Below are positions 18,043 to 25,714 of a stretch of 25,714 bases of DNA, in pieces. Position numbers and translations under genes: made by a program. Numbering within the stretch: position 1 is the stretch's first letter; each line of letters opens with the position of its first letter. The DNA comes from a virus. Below the pieces are notes generated by a model. It was given only the letters and a program-made list of their open reading frames with translations, was not told the DNA's origin and ran no database searches. The DNA lies in the IMG/VR virus record IMGVR_UViG_3300021963_000587, positions 1 through 25,714 of that record. One strand, written 5' to 3'.

Positions 18043-19392
18043 TTAGAAGGTTGGTGCGCTTAGTCCTGTGCCTGAAATGATCGAGGCTGCAAGTGGGTAG
18101 CGCTCTGCTGTGAATGCGGCGTAGCCGTAAACAACAGACTTGATCTGAAGGTTGCCAGCGCCTGTCGCATCGAAGCGAAGTGCGAATGGTGATCCTGGCT
18201 GTTCCCAGAGATGAGCTTCGCTTGCTGTTACGCAATAGATCTCATCCTGGTTTGTTGTTGTTCCGTATGTTGTTCCGATGTTTGCATCGGTGATGATTGG
18301 AAGTCCGAGCATCTGGTATCCGGAGTTTCCGTATGCTGGTGCTCCGCCGACGCCTACTGCATTGAGTGGGCCATTCGCTGCTGGTACAACAAGCGGACGG
18401 TTTGTGCTGTCCACTGCTGCCAATAGGAACGCGAGACGACGTGGGTGAACTACCCAGTGTGTAGGTGAAACGAATGCGTTTGTCTGGATCTGCTGAATTG
18501 CGTCAGCGAGCTTTGGATAAAGTAATCCGACTGTTGGCGCTGTTGATGTGAATGTGATGGCGTTTCCACCTGAAGCACGAAGGCCCTTGATTGTGCCGGC
18601 TGTGCCTGCACCGTTGAGGATCTGTGAGTCAAGTGTTGTATGCCATGACTTGATCAAGTCAGCGATTACGAATGTATCGATGCCTGTTCCGCGCTCTAGT
18701 GCCTGGCGAGAGATATCTTGCTGGCCTGCAATTGTACGAACATTGATCGTGAGCAGTGTGTCATCCACATCTGTCTCTGATACTGCATCGTTCTGTGTAA
18801 CTTGTACGGCTGTTGAACTTCCAGTCGTCATGCGAGAAATATTCAGGGTCATTCCGCTTGCTGGAAGAACCATCTTGTTTGTCGCTGCATCTGCGAATGG
18901 GCGTCCTGCACGTGCGTATGGAGCTGCAAGATCGACGAGGTATTGTGGAATTACAAGACCTTCGAATTGTGCTGTTCCAACATCGCGGCGCTCGATTGAC
19001 TCTTCACGCATGTGACGTGCGAGGCGCTCGTTTGCTGCGTAGTCATTTGAGAATTGCGCATTGAATGCGTCCTTCACGAATGATGCATCTGAGTGTGCTG
19101 AGTATGTGCGCTCTTCGCGTGTAACTGTTGCTCCGCCGATCTTTGGCATTACAACATCTGATACTGCTGCGCGGATTTCAGATGCCTTTGCATCTGCATC
19201 TGCCTGTGCTTTCATCTTTTCGATCTTTGTATCGAGTGAGCGTGATTCTTCTACGAGTGAGTCGACCTTCTCGGTTTCCTCTGCTGTGAGGTCAGTGCGG
19301 TTCTCTTCTGCTACTGCTTCTAGAACTGCGTCCATCTCTGACTTGACTGCATCACGACGCTCGATCAACTTATCAAGGAAAGACTTTGACAT
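18043..19392 (-). CDS. HK97-type major capsid protein with N-terminal scaffold domain
   Basis: A 449-residue protein. Residues about 1-75 form a charged coiled coil (MSKSFLDKLIERRDAVKSEM...) acting as a delta/scaffold domain that the prohead protease should remove. The mature part carries HK97-fold landmarks: AGQQDISRQALERG, then STAPTVGLLYPKLADAIQ, THWVVHPRRLAFLL, and LPIITDANI near the C-terminus with SVVYGYAAFTAERYP at the end. It assembles the icosahedral head. The ribosome site is AGGAGAT seven bases upstream. It follows the protease gene, the usual order. Confidence 0.95.
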   Translation of the reverse strand: MSKSFLDKLIERRDAVKSEMDAVLEAVAEENRTDLTAEETEKVDSLVEESRSLDTKIEKMKAQADADAKASEIRAAVSDVVMPKIGGATVTREERTYSAHSDASFVKDAFNAQFSNDYAANERLARHMREESIERRDVGTAQFEGLVIPQYLVDLAAPYARAGRPFADAATNKMVLPASGMTLNISRMTTGSSTAVQVTQNDAVSETDVDDTLLTINVRTIAGQQDISRQALERGTGIDTFVIADLIKSWHTTLDSQILNGAGTAGTIKGLRASGGNAITFTSTAPTVGLLYPKLADAIQQIQTNAFVSPTHWVVHPRRLAFLLAAVDSTNRPLVVPAANGPLNAVGVGGAPAYGNSGYQMLGLPIITDANIGTTYGTTTNQDEIYCVTASEAHLWEQPGSPFALRFDATGAGNLQIKSVVYGYAAFTAERYPLAASIISGTGLSAPTF

Positions 19393-19505
19393 GTGTTGAT
19401 CTCCTTCTGATTAGGGTTTGGATCAAAGTGGTTTCGTTTAATCTCGCGGCGCATATTGGGTGCGAGAGGCGCTCCGGCTTTGTATCTGCTGATTGCAGCA
19501 GAATT
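19393..19505. other. Intergenic spacer between protease and capsid genes with two inverted repeats
   Basis: This 113-base gap is unusually long for this gene-packed region. It holds a perfect 6-bp hairpin with a 4-base loop (CTGCTG/CAGCAG, 19486-19501) just after the protease stop and a looser TCTCGC/GCGAGA pair (19443-19466). Neither has a T tract. A processing site or an internal promoter boosting capsid expression are possibilities; no confident promoter hexamers were found, and no gene is supported. Confidence 0.4.
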
Positions 19506-20282
19506 CTACTTTGTATTTTCTACGATTGCTTTTGCAAGTCGTAGCGAAATGGATCGAGCAGCATCTTGTGGAATTACTTCGCTTGCTGGCATCAATTCAA
19601 TTTCTGGATCTTCTACTTCTACTGCCGGGACTAATGTGTCCAGTCCTAGCATAACTTCAAGCATTGATTTTCCTTCTTCAAGGTAATCATATGATTCTGA
19701 AATTTTATCGAAGATTGCCTGGACTGCTAGAAGGCTTTCACCTTCGAGTGCGCGTCCTTCTTTGAGTGCGTTCATTGCTTCTTGCAAGTGTGCGCGTGCT
19801 TCGACTGAAGTGGTTGGATAGGCCGGGTAAGTAACGACTGAAACGTCGCCATCTGCCAGCGATAATTCTGTAAGTGTGCGCTCGGTTCTTCCTTCGTTCC
19901 ATTTCTGGCGAATGACTCGAAATGCGAAGCTCATTTGATCTACGTCGCCGCGCTCGACCAGGGTGTAAAGGTCACGAGCTGCCTGGGTGTCTGGAAGATC
20001 TGCGTCCATATAAAGTCCGACGGTGTCTTCCTGAAGGCGAAGGGTTCCGTTCTTTGTGCGTGCCAAAGGTAGGCCTTCGTGGTTGATCAAAAGGCGCACA
20101 TCTGGTGTTTCTGTTAGCGTCTTGCGAAATGCTCCGGGTGCGATTCTTTCAATGAATGGAAGCGGCACGCTGTCGTCGTTGAATACGGCTGCGTATCCGG
20201 AGAGGCGCATGGTTCCGTCTTCTGCCTGGCGTGCTTCTACGTTCTTGATCGTGAAGGTGCGGCGTTCGATTTTCTTTGTCAT
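19506..20282 (-). CDS. Prohead protease, short form from internal start
   Basis: An in-frame ATG at 20282 (codon 180) is preceded by AAGGAGCAAA, an excellent ribosome site at the optimal spacing and better than that of many separate genes in this window. The resulting 258-residue product begins MTKKIERRTFTIKNVEARQA, the usual start of HK97-type proteases, and contains both catalytic residues (H68, S118). Two proteins in one frame would let the phage make a full-length form and a protease-only form. This follows the logic of nested scaffold/protease genes, though there the shared part is the scaffold end. Confidence 0.75.
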   Translation of the reverse strand: MTKKIERRTFTIKNVEARQAEDGTMRLSGYAAVFNDDSVPLPFIERIAPGAFRKTLTETPDVRLLINHEGLPLARTKNGTLRLQEDTVGLYMDADLPDTQAARDLYTLVERGDVDQMSFAFRVIRQKWNEGRTERTLTELSLADGDVSVVTYPAYPTTSVEARAHLQEAMNALKEGRALEGESLLAVQAIFDKISESYDYLEEGKSMLEVMLGLDTLVPAVEVEDPEIELMPASEVIPQDAARSISLRLAKAIVENTK

Positions 20283-20819
20283 TTTGCTCCTTGAGTTTTC
20301 TTCTGCGTCGAGTGCATCTATTTTCCTTTGCGCCCAGTTTTGTGCTCGGTCGCTGAAGTTTGAATCTCCGCCCCATAAAAGCCAGGCGACTAATCCTGCG
20401 CCTGGGTATCCTGGATCGGATTGGTTGCTGTTCTTGGGTGCTTGGCCGTCGACTTTGTGTCTTGCGAACCAGGGGGCCATTTTCCTGATCTTGTTTTCGG
20501 TGATATTTCCTGCTGCCATTTCGCGAGCTTCTCGCTTGGTTCCTTCTGTGAGGCCGTCGCCGCCGTATCCGTCTGCCAAGTATTTCAGGCCGCGCTTGGC
20601 GTTCTCCTGGATAAAACTAGGCACTGATAAATCAACGGCTCGCTTGCTTACTTCGCCGCCTGGCTCCATGTCCTCTGCGATCGAAACGGCCACCATCTGG
20701 TCGATTGCGTCCTGCTTATTTTCGTGGCATCCGATTGTGGTGTATGTGCCGTCTGTTTCTTCTTTAACGGTTGCCCATCCTGCGCAGTCGCTCTGGCTTT
20801 CGCTTATGAAATATGGCAT
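19506..20819 (-). CDS. Prohead protease, long form with N-terminal extension
   Basis: A 437-residue protein. Residues about 1-55 form a small domain beginning MPYFISESQSDCAGWATVKE with CH...KQDAIDQMVAVS. Residues about 56-178 form a second part with RGLKYLADGYGGDGL and WLLWGGDSNFSDRAQNWAQR. Residues 180-437 are the HK97-type serine protease (S78 family), with LLINHEGLPLA (H247) and QMSFAF (S297) as likely catalytic residues. It cuts the capsid delta domain during maturation. The extension resembles those on capsid maturation proteases of other actinophages. A probable second start lies at Met180. Confidence 0.9.
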   Translation of the reverse strand: MPYFISESQSDCAGWATVKEETDGTYTTIGCHENKQDAIDQMVAVSIAEDMEPGGEVSKRAVDLSVPSFIQENAKRGLKYLADGYGGDGLTEGTKREAREMAAGNITENKIRKMAPWFARHKVDGQAPKNSNQSDPGYPGAGLVAWLLWGGDSNFSDRAQNWAQRKIDALDAEENSRSKMTKKIERRTFTIKNVEARQAEDGTMRLSGYAAVFNDDSVPLPFIERIAPGAFRKTLTETPDVRLLINHEGLPLARTKNGTLRLQEDTVGLYMDADLPDTQAARDLYTLVERGDVDQMSFAFRVIRQKWNEGRTERTLTELSLADGDVSVVTYPAYPTTSVEARAHLQEAMNALKEGRALEGESLLAVQAIFDKISESYDYLEEGKSMLEVMLGLDTLVPAVEVEDPEIELMPASEVIPQDAARSISLRLAKAIVENTK

Positions 20820-22211
20820 TTATTGCACCTCATAAACTGAAGCCGGATCTCCTGGGTCAATTGTGGAGACTTGCTGTAGCTGGCTGCTTGGCACTCCTGT
20901 GTGGGCCATCGGCGGTAATCCGACGGCTTCTGTGACGGCCTTTGGATCGAAGCCGACCTGGATCAGGCTTGCTGCGATCTCTGCTCGAAGTTTAAGCCCT
21001 ACATCTGGTGCATCTGCTGCATCGATATTTTGCAATGGCACTCTGAATTGATCGCCTGCTGTTCCCAGTGGTGTTAAATCTTCAACGGCGCGGACGTCGT
21101 TAAGTGATAGAAATCCTTCGCGGAGGCCTTTCGTGTATGCATCGAAGCGCTCGAGTGTGGTTCCGCGCAGCAATGCGTCAAGATTAAATTTGATGAAGCC
21201 GTCCGGCTCTGGAAGTAATTCGGACATTGATTGTTCGATTCGTTCCAATAATGGGCGAAGCGAATGCTGAACGAATGAGAGGTTCTGTGCTTCAACGCTA
21301 GCGAATGACATCGCTCCTGCTACTGGGTGTCCTAATAGGCTGATTGGTACTCGGAATAATCTCGCGATGTCTTCAACGTTGAAGCGCCGGGCTTCTAGCA
21401 GCTGCGCGTCTGCTGCGTTGAGTGTGAGTGGGCGGAATTGTGCGCCGCCTGAAAGGATTCCGATCTTGCCTGCTCGGTACGGCCCTGTGTGGGTTACGTT
21501 CCAATCGCGGCCGATGTCGCTTGCCTGCTCTTCAGTTAATTCGCCCGGTACTTCAATGACGCCGCCTGGGTTTGCTGCGTTGCCGAAGTAGGCGGCTGCA
21601 TATGTGTCTGCTGCCATCGCTGCGCCGATCGTGAGTCGAGCTGCTGCTATTGGGCCGAGGCCGTAAAGCGAACCGGGAAGTCTAAAGAGTGGAATGTGTT
21701 TCATTTCGCGTGAGGTAAGAATTCGCGTGTATGCGCCTTCGCCATCTCTCATCTTGTAGATGATTGGTTCTCCTGGACGTGGGCGTTCAATCCGAACATC
21801 ATCTGGGTGGATGCAATAGACCTCTTGTACTTCGTCCATGTCGTCGCGAACGGTGAGGATGAATGCGTTGCCATGAATATTAAGTGAAGCGATTATCTGC
21901 TCGTAAAACTCTAGGCGCGATGCTTCTGGATTTGGTTTGTTGATCCAGGCTGGTTGATCTCCGTAAACGCTGGCGTATGAGATTCTGTTTCGGCCGCGTC
22001 GCACGTATGCTGCAAGTGGTAACGAGGAAATCGTATCGCCGAGCAATCTTACGCAGGCATAAACTGTCGACATGCGAATTGCAGAGTCTGCATTTACATC
22101 GATTCCAGATGGGGCCATGTAAGCAGGGCGGCCTGGGATAAGTGGTTCGACCCATTGGCTATTGTTTGTGCGCTTCTGCTCTGCTGCTTTGATTCGCTTC
22201 GATAGACTCAT
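20820..22211 (-). CDS. Portal protein (HK97 family)
   Basis: The 463-residue product has the HK97-type portal pattern: ADSAIRMSTVYACVRLLGDT near 45-60, then SSLPLAAYVR, a LNIHGNAFILTVRDD segment, LTIGAAMAADTYAAAYFGN near 195, RRFNVEDIARLFRVPISLLG near 280 and the long stem helix LRPLLERIEQSMSELL. It forms the dodecameric DNA channel at one head vertex, docking terminase and connector. Its ATG overlaps the TGA of the small membrane protein gene (TGATG), and the protease gene starts immediately after its stop. Confidence 0.95.
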   Translation of the reverse strand: MSLSKRIKAAEQKRTNNSQWVEPLIPGRPAYMAPSGIDVNADSAIRMSTVYACVRLLGDTISSLPLAAYVRRGRNRISYASVYGDQPAWINKPNPEASRLEFYEQIIASLNIHGNAFILTVRDDMDEVQEVYCIHPDDVRIERPRPGEPIIYKMRDGEGAYTRILTSREMKHIPLFRLPGSLYGLGPIAAARLTIGAAMAADTYAAAYFGNAANPGGVIEVPGELTEEQASDIGRDWNVTHTGPYRAGKIGILSGGAQFRPLTLNAADAQLLEARRFNVEDIARLFRVPISLLGHPVAGAMSFASVEAQNLSFVQHSLRPLLERIEQSMSELLPEPDGFIKFNLDALLRGTTLERFDAYTKGLREGFLSLNDVRAVEDLTPLGTAGDQFRVPLQNIDAADAPDVGLKLRAEIAASLIQVGFDPKAVTEAVGLPPMAHTGVPSSQLQQVSTIDPGDPASVYEVQ

Positions 22212-22351
22212 CAGTTAGCCTTTTCTGTTATCCATACTAGGAATGTGCCTAGTGTAATTAATGCGATCGGCAATGAAAGCATTGCGATTCCTGTGGTTGC
22301 TAATGCTACGCCAGTCACTTCTGCTACGAGTGAGAAATCTATTCTTTTCAT
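22211..22351 (-). CDS. Small membrane protein between terminase and portal genes
   Basis: The 46-residue product starts MKRIDFSLVAEVTGVALATT, continues with a strongly hydrophobic stretch (GIAMLSLPIALITLGTFLVW) and ends ITEKAN. One or two short membrane spans fit. The ribosome site AGGAGCG overlaps the terminase stop codon and its own TGA overlaps the portal ATG, so it is clearly part of the operon. A membrane protein here is unusual. It could tether proheads to the membrane or act on the host; no family is recognised. Confidence 0.8.
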   Translation of the reverse strand: MKRIDFSLVAEVTGVALATTGIAMLSLPIALITLGTFLVWITEKAN

Positions 22352-22358
22352 TGCGCTC

Positions 22359-23894
22359 CTAAAGTTGAACCGAGAAGAACCTGGCCACTGGTGGTTTTGG
22401 TTCTGCTGGTTGCGTTGCTCTGTCGTATCCGAATATTGCTGCTACGGCCGCATCGACTTTCCGCTTCGAGCTTGCTTTCGCAACCATAACGCCCCGAGAT
22501 GATTGCTTCGTGACGCAGTTTGTTATATGCCTTGCCATTCTTTCATCGCCATCGTGGGTGAAGCTCTTATTTACTACGGCTTCGTAGAATTTCTGCGTTG
22601 CTGGAACCATGCGCTCTGCGCTGTTCGGGTAAGAAACGACTGGCATTCCTTGCTCATCGAGAACCATAAAGGTTCGCTGCCAGCGTGCCGGGTCGAAGAC
22701 GATCTCTTTGGTTTGGAAATTGCTATTTCTGAATGTGTCGATAATCGTCTGCTCTACTTCGGCGACTGGAACGTGCCAGCCCTGTTCTGCGTCTTCTGGT
22801 CTTTCCCAGATTCCTACAACCATCAGATGCGGTTTGTCTCCGCCAAGTAGCCAGGCGATTAGCGCGGTGCTGTCGTTTGAGAAGGCTCCGTCAAATGCCA
22901 GGATAACTTCTTCGCCCTGTTCCGGCGTTCTCTCTGTGTCGATCAAGGCTTCCCATGATCCGGCTGGAAGCCAGGCGGTTGCTGTCGAGACGAAGCAGTT
23001 TGTTCTCTTGGTTCTAAATTCTGCTTCTGGTGTTCGAAGCACTGCGCTCTCGAAATCTTCGGCGTCGACGATGTCTGCGAAGCCGGGGTTTGATTCGATC
23101 CAGAGCTGCTTATCTCTGTGATCTGCTTCTGGGTTCTTCGGTTCCCACCAGGCAAAGAAGAACGACGGGTCTACAAGTTCGCCCTTTACGAGCTTCTGGC
23201 CGTATTGGTATAACGAATATGCCAGGCTGTCCTGGCCGTTTGCTTGCGTCTTTACTCCTGCTGTGGTGATTCCTAGAAGAAGTGAATCCGATCGTGCGCC
23301 GCCTGCGAGCGACATAACATCCCAGAGTTCGCGGTTTGGCTGCGCGTGGACTTCGTCAAAGATTACGATCGGTGAAGGGTTGAGTCCTTCTTTCGTGTAT
23401 GCCTCTGCTGAAAGCACTCGGTAAACGGAACCCTTGTCTTTGTATTCGATTACGTCGCGATAAAGTGTGAACATCGAAGAAAGTTCCGGGTCTAATTCAA
23501 CCATTCGCTTTGCTGTTCCGAATACGATGCGAGCCTGATCTCGATCTGCTGCGCATGAATAAATTTCGGAACCGTTGCCGCCAAGTGTGAGCGCTGATAA
23601 TCCCATCGAAGCTGCAAGCGCGGACTTGCCGTTCTTGCGTGCCATTCCAATGAGCGCCACTCTGTGTTTGAAGCGGCCGTCTGCTCTGCGTGCGAGTGCG
23701 TGATTGAGAAGTTCCTTCTGCCAATCGCGCAAGTGTAAAAGTTCGCCGGCTGGTGCTGCGACGGAGTCTTTGGTTACTCTGCATACTGCTTCTGCGAATT
23801 CAGAATAGAGTGGGCCGTCGCCGCGTTTGCGGTCTGCCAAGTCCACCGGCGTCATCCAACGCGGCGGCCATGATTGAATTTTCTTCTTAGCCAC
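22359..23894 (-). CDS. terL: Terminase large subunit
   Basis: A 511-residue packaging motor. GMARKNGKS (83-91) is the Walker A loop, SPIVIFDEVHA (174-184) contains Walker B and the catalytic Glu181, and ILAFDGAFSNDST (331-343) with D335 begins the RNase H-like nuclease domain. A conserved EIVFDPARWQRT segment follows. This is the P27-linked, HK97-like large terminase group. It starts at GTG and overlaps the small subunit gene by eight bases. Confidence 0.97.
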   Translation of the reverse strand: MAKKKIQSWPPRWMTPVDLADRKRGDGPLYSEFAEAVCRVTKDSVAAPAGELLHLRDWQKELLNHALARRADGRFKHRVALIGMARKNGKSALAASMGLSALTLGGNGSEIYSCAADRDQARIVFGTAKRMVELDPELSSMFTLYRDVIEYKDKGSVYRVLSAEAYTKEGLNPSPIVIFDEVHAQPNRELWDVMSLAGGARSDSLLLGITTAGVKTQANGQDSLAYSLYQYGQKLVKGELVDPSFFFAWWEPKNPEADHRDKQLWIESNPGFADIVDAEDFESAVLRTPEAEFRTKRTNCFVSTATAWLPAGSWEALIDTERTPEQGEEVILAFDGAFSNDSTALIAWLLGGDKPHLMVVGIWERPEDAEQGWHVPVAEVEQTIIDTFRNSNFQTKEIVFDPARWQRTFMVLDEQGMPVVSYPNSAERMVPATQKFYEAVVNKSFTHDGDERMARHITNCVTKQSSRGVMVAKASSKRKVDAAVAAIFGYDRATQPAEPKPPVARFFSVQL

Positions 23895-24324
23895 GTGCTC
23901 GCGTCATCAGTTCCTGGATGCGTGTCTGTGCTTGCACTTCTGCAAGTCCAAGACGTGAACGCTCGACCGGATTGAATGCTATCAATGAGAGCATCGTGGT
24001 TATCTGGTGATCAAGATGTCGCAATGCGACGCGATCGCGCCATTCTCCACCTCTGAAAACTAAGGCTCGAAGTTGAACGCGCTCATCCATTGTTTCGCAG
24101 AGCAGCATCACTTGTTCGATGTCTGTCGTCGGTGAAATCCATGCGCGTCCTGCTTGCCAGATTCGATCCCACATCTTCTGTCCTTCTTGGCCAAGTGGTC
24201 GAAGTGGTTCTGGTGTTTCTTTCGCCATTGGAAGTGCGATCAGGTTTGCTTTGTCTGGAAGTGGTCGCTTTCCTGGGTTACCAAGTTTGCGCTTCTGCTC
24301 GATTGTCTTTGGGGGATTAGGCAT
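23887..24324 (-). CDS. terS: Terminase small subunit (P27 family)
   Basis: The 145-residue product starts MPNPPKTIEQKRKLGNPGKR, with the GNPGKRPLP motif typical of P27-family small terminases. Further on are PLGQEGQKMWDRIWQAGRAW and a C-terminal helix (ERSRLGLAEVQAQTRIQELM) for oligomerisation. It recognises phage DNA for packaging with the large subunit, the next gene. It overlaps the upstream methyltransferase by eight bases, indicating coupled translation. Confidence 0.92.
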   Translation of the reverse strand: MPNPPKTIEQKRKLGNPGKRPLPDKANLIALPMAKETPEPLRPLGQEGQKMWDRIWQAGRAWISPTTDIEQVMLLCETMDERVQLRALVFRGGEWRDRVALRHLDHQITTMLSLIAFNPVERSRLGLAEVQAQTRIQELMTRARG

Positions 24325-25642
24325 TGTCGCTTCCTATGAAATCGTAAGGCTTGCCGGTGAGTTCATTGATTGGAAGAATTCCAGTCAGGTCTTGCCAGCG
24401 CTTGCATATAACGTCTGCGTATATCGGATCTAATTCGACAAGTGCTGCCGTCATTCCGAGTGTGTGAGCTGCGACGAGTGTTGATCCTGAACCCCCAAAT
24501 GGATCCAGAACAACCGATTCACGATTTGCCGAATTGCTCAATATGCGAGTGATGAGGTTGATGGGCTTCATGGTCGGATGTTCTGAATTTCTGCGTGGAC
24601 GTGGCTCGCGGATAATCGTTGAAGACTCTCGGGCTGTCTCGATTATCTTTACGAGTTCCGTCTTGCTCAATGTGTCCAAGTCTTTCGTCGCGAAATCTAG
24701 AACGGTTGAGTCGTTGAATGGGCCAAACCAGGGATGTGCTGCTCCTGGTTTCCATCCGTAGATGATTGGTTCATGTTGCCAGTTGTAATCCTGGCGGCTG
24801 AGTGTGAAGTTGTCTTTGATCCAGATAAGAATTTGCTTGAGCATAAATCCTGAAGTCTTGAACGCTGATCTAAATGTGACGCTGCTTCCATCTGCGTGGC
24901 AGACATAGATTGGGCATCCGTCTTTCGCGTTTGCGTACATCGCTCCGTAAGTTGCAAGTAAGAACGATTCAAATTCTAAGTCGCTCATCGAGTCGTTCTG
25001 AATTGTTAGGTTCTCATTCGTTCCGCCCTGGTAGGCGACGTTGTATGGCGGATCGGTGAAGATGCAATCTGCAAGTTTGCCGTTGAGTGCCTTGCTTAAA
25101 ATTTCCGGATTTGTTGAATCTCCAACAACAAGGCGGTGCGGCCCAAGGATCCATGTGTCGCCTTCGATGCTGTGCGCTGTTCTTGGTTTCGCTGGAGCTG
25201 CATCTAAGTCGCCGGCCATTGGAATCTCTTCGACCGGTATCTTGAGAATTTCTGCAATCGCTTCTTGGCTGTAGCCGGCGTCGCTTACTAATTCTGGATC
25301 GACATTGACGAGCTGCGCGATCATCTCTCGAAGCGCGTCTTCATCGTAGGTTCCAAGTTCGGCGGTTCTGTTATCTGCGAGCGCGAATGCGTGGGCTGTG
25401 TTGTCGTCGTCGTCTGTCCAAACGACGGCGATCTCTTTCCAGCCGAGTTGCTTGGCTGCTTGCCATGTGTGGTTGCCGGCGATGATGGTTCCGTCGCTGT
25501 GCTTGGCAACGATCGGCTTGCGCTGGCCGAAGCGCTCGAGCGATCTGGCTACGGCGGCGATGTCGCCCCTGCGTGGATTGCCGGGCAGCGTGTGCAAATC
25601 GTCGATCGGCGTGGCCAAGTTCTTCAGGCTTTCATTGATCAT
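24317..25642 (-). CDS. ParB-like / DNA adenine-type methyltransferase fusion
   Basis: A 441-residue protein with two domains. Residues about 10-140 resemble the ParB/Srx-like nuclease domain (LHTLPGNPRRGD, KPIVAKHSDGTIIAGNHTW). Residues about 160-430 are a DNA methyltransferase: IFTDPPY (195-200) is the catalytic motif, HPTMKP (355-360) and LDPFGGSGSTLVAA (379-392) the SAM motif. The order DPPY before FGGSG is that of beta-class N6-adenine or N4-cytosine enzymes. ParB-methyltransferase fusions occur in phages and mobile elements. It probably modifies phage DNA against host restriction. It is the first gene of the late operon and has its own leader. Confidence 0.9.
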   Translation of the reverse strand: MINESLKNLATPIDDLHTLPGNPRRGDIAAVARSLERFGQRKPIVAKHSDGTIIAGNHTWQAAKQLGWKEIAVVWTDDDDNTAHAFALADNRTAELGTYDEDALREMIAQLVNVDPELVSDAGYSQEAIAEILKIPVEEIPMAGDLDAAPAKPRTAHSIEGDTWILGPHRLVVGDSTNPEILSKALNGKLADCIFTDPPYNVAYQGGTNENLTIQNDSMSDLEFESFLLATYGAMYANAKDGCPIYVCHADGSSVTFRSAFKTSGFMLKQILIWIKDNFTLSRQDYNWQHEPIIYGWKPGAAHPWFGPFNDSTVLDFATKDLDTLSKTELVKIIETARESSTIIREPRPRRNSEHPTMKPINLITRILSNSANRESVVLDPFGGSGSTLVAAHTLGMTAALVELDPIYADVICKRWQDLTGILPINELTGKPYDFIGSDNA

Positions 25643-25714
25643 ATTTTCCCCCTTGTTTGGATTCTATCTTGCCCCACCCCCAAAACCTGCGAACTGCGAC
25701 GGTGCGCGTTCTGG
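25643..25714 (-). promoter_or_regulatory. Leader and probable promoter of the late operon, with leader copy A
   Basis: The shared element CCAAACAAGGGGGAA lies at 25646-25660, followed by the ATG at 25642. Further upstream on the minus strand, AAGATAGAATCC contains TAGAAT, a fair -10 candidate, but no good -35 hexamer stands 16-18 bases before it. Beyond is a G-rich stretch. The region runs to the window edge. Confidence 0.45.

Noticed and set aside
19393-19460. Short frame MRREIKRNH in the protease-capsid spacer
   Set aside because: It has no ribosome site and runs into the capsid gene in another frame.
1-25714. Search for tRNA, rRNA, CRISPR, IS elements and integrase
   Set aside because: No cloverleaf, repeat-spacer pattern, transposase or recombinase signature was noticed by eye; a covariance or profile search would be needed to exclude short tRNA-like elements.

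Overview
This window looks like about half of the genome of a tailed, siphovirus-type bacteriophage. Genes are tightly packed, and most neighbours overlap by 1-20 bases at ATGA, TGATG, TAATG or GTGA junctions. A WhiB-family iron-sulfur regulator gene and an actinobacterial-type lytic transglycosylase point to an actinobacterial host. The moderate base composition argues against a high-GC soil host. A freshwater actinobacterium is my guess, not something the sequence proves. I see no integrase, replication genes, tRNA, rRNA, CRISPR array or insertion sequence.

Layout, left to right. (1) Positions 7-1692, minus strand: an early-type operon with a small membrane protein, an unknown protein, a PD-(D/E)XK / Holliday-junction-resolvase-like nuclease, WhiB and a lytic transglycosylase-like protein. 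(2) 1693-1944: the divergent promoter region. (3) 1945-3732, plus strand: ten translationally coupled genes for proteins of 40-101 residues. Four are cysteine-rich (zinc-finger-like), one is a ribbon-helix-helix regulator and two carry membrane segments. (4) 3739-3780: a perfect 16-bp bidirectional terminator between converging operons. (5) 3781-6288, minus: a sugar module (NAD-dependent epimerase and two glycosyltransferases) and a DUF6378-like protein. (6) 6292-7203: lysis genes (CHAP endolysin between two small membrane proteins). (7) 7200-14164: tail tip and fibre genes, a SAM methyltransferase, a glycine-rich adhesin-like protein and the tape measure. (8) 14171-17298: tail assembly chaperones joined by a -1 frameshift, two tandem tail tube paralogues and head-tail joining proteins. 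(9) 17276-17959: a glycosyltransferase inserted between the capsid and connector genes behind a strong hairpin. (10) 18043-25642: HK97-type major capsid protein, prohead protease with a probable internal second start, portal, a 46-residue membrane protein, large and small terminase, and a ParB-like/DNA methyltransferase fusion at the head of the late operon.

Read in the direction of transcription (right to left), the minus-strand late genes follow the usual order: packaging, head, connector, tail tube, chaperones, tape measure, tail tip, fibres, lysis. Sugar-modification genes are added at the end and after the capsid. The most notable points are the frameshift signal with its downstream stem, the duplicated tail tube, the nested protease start, the lytic enzyme whose signal peptide lies in frame but lacks a start codon, the micro-gene operon, and a 15-base leader shared by the first genes of separate leftward units.
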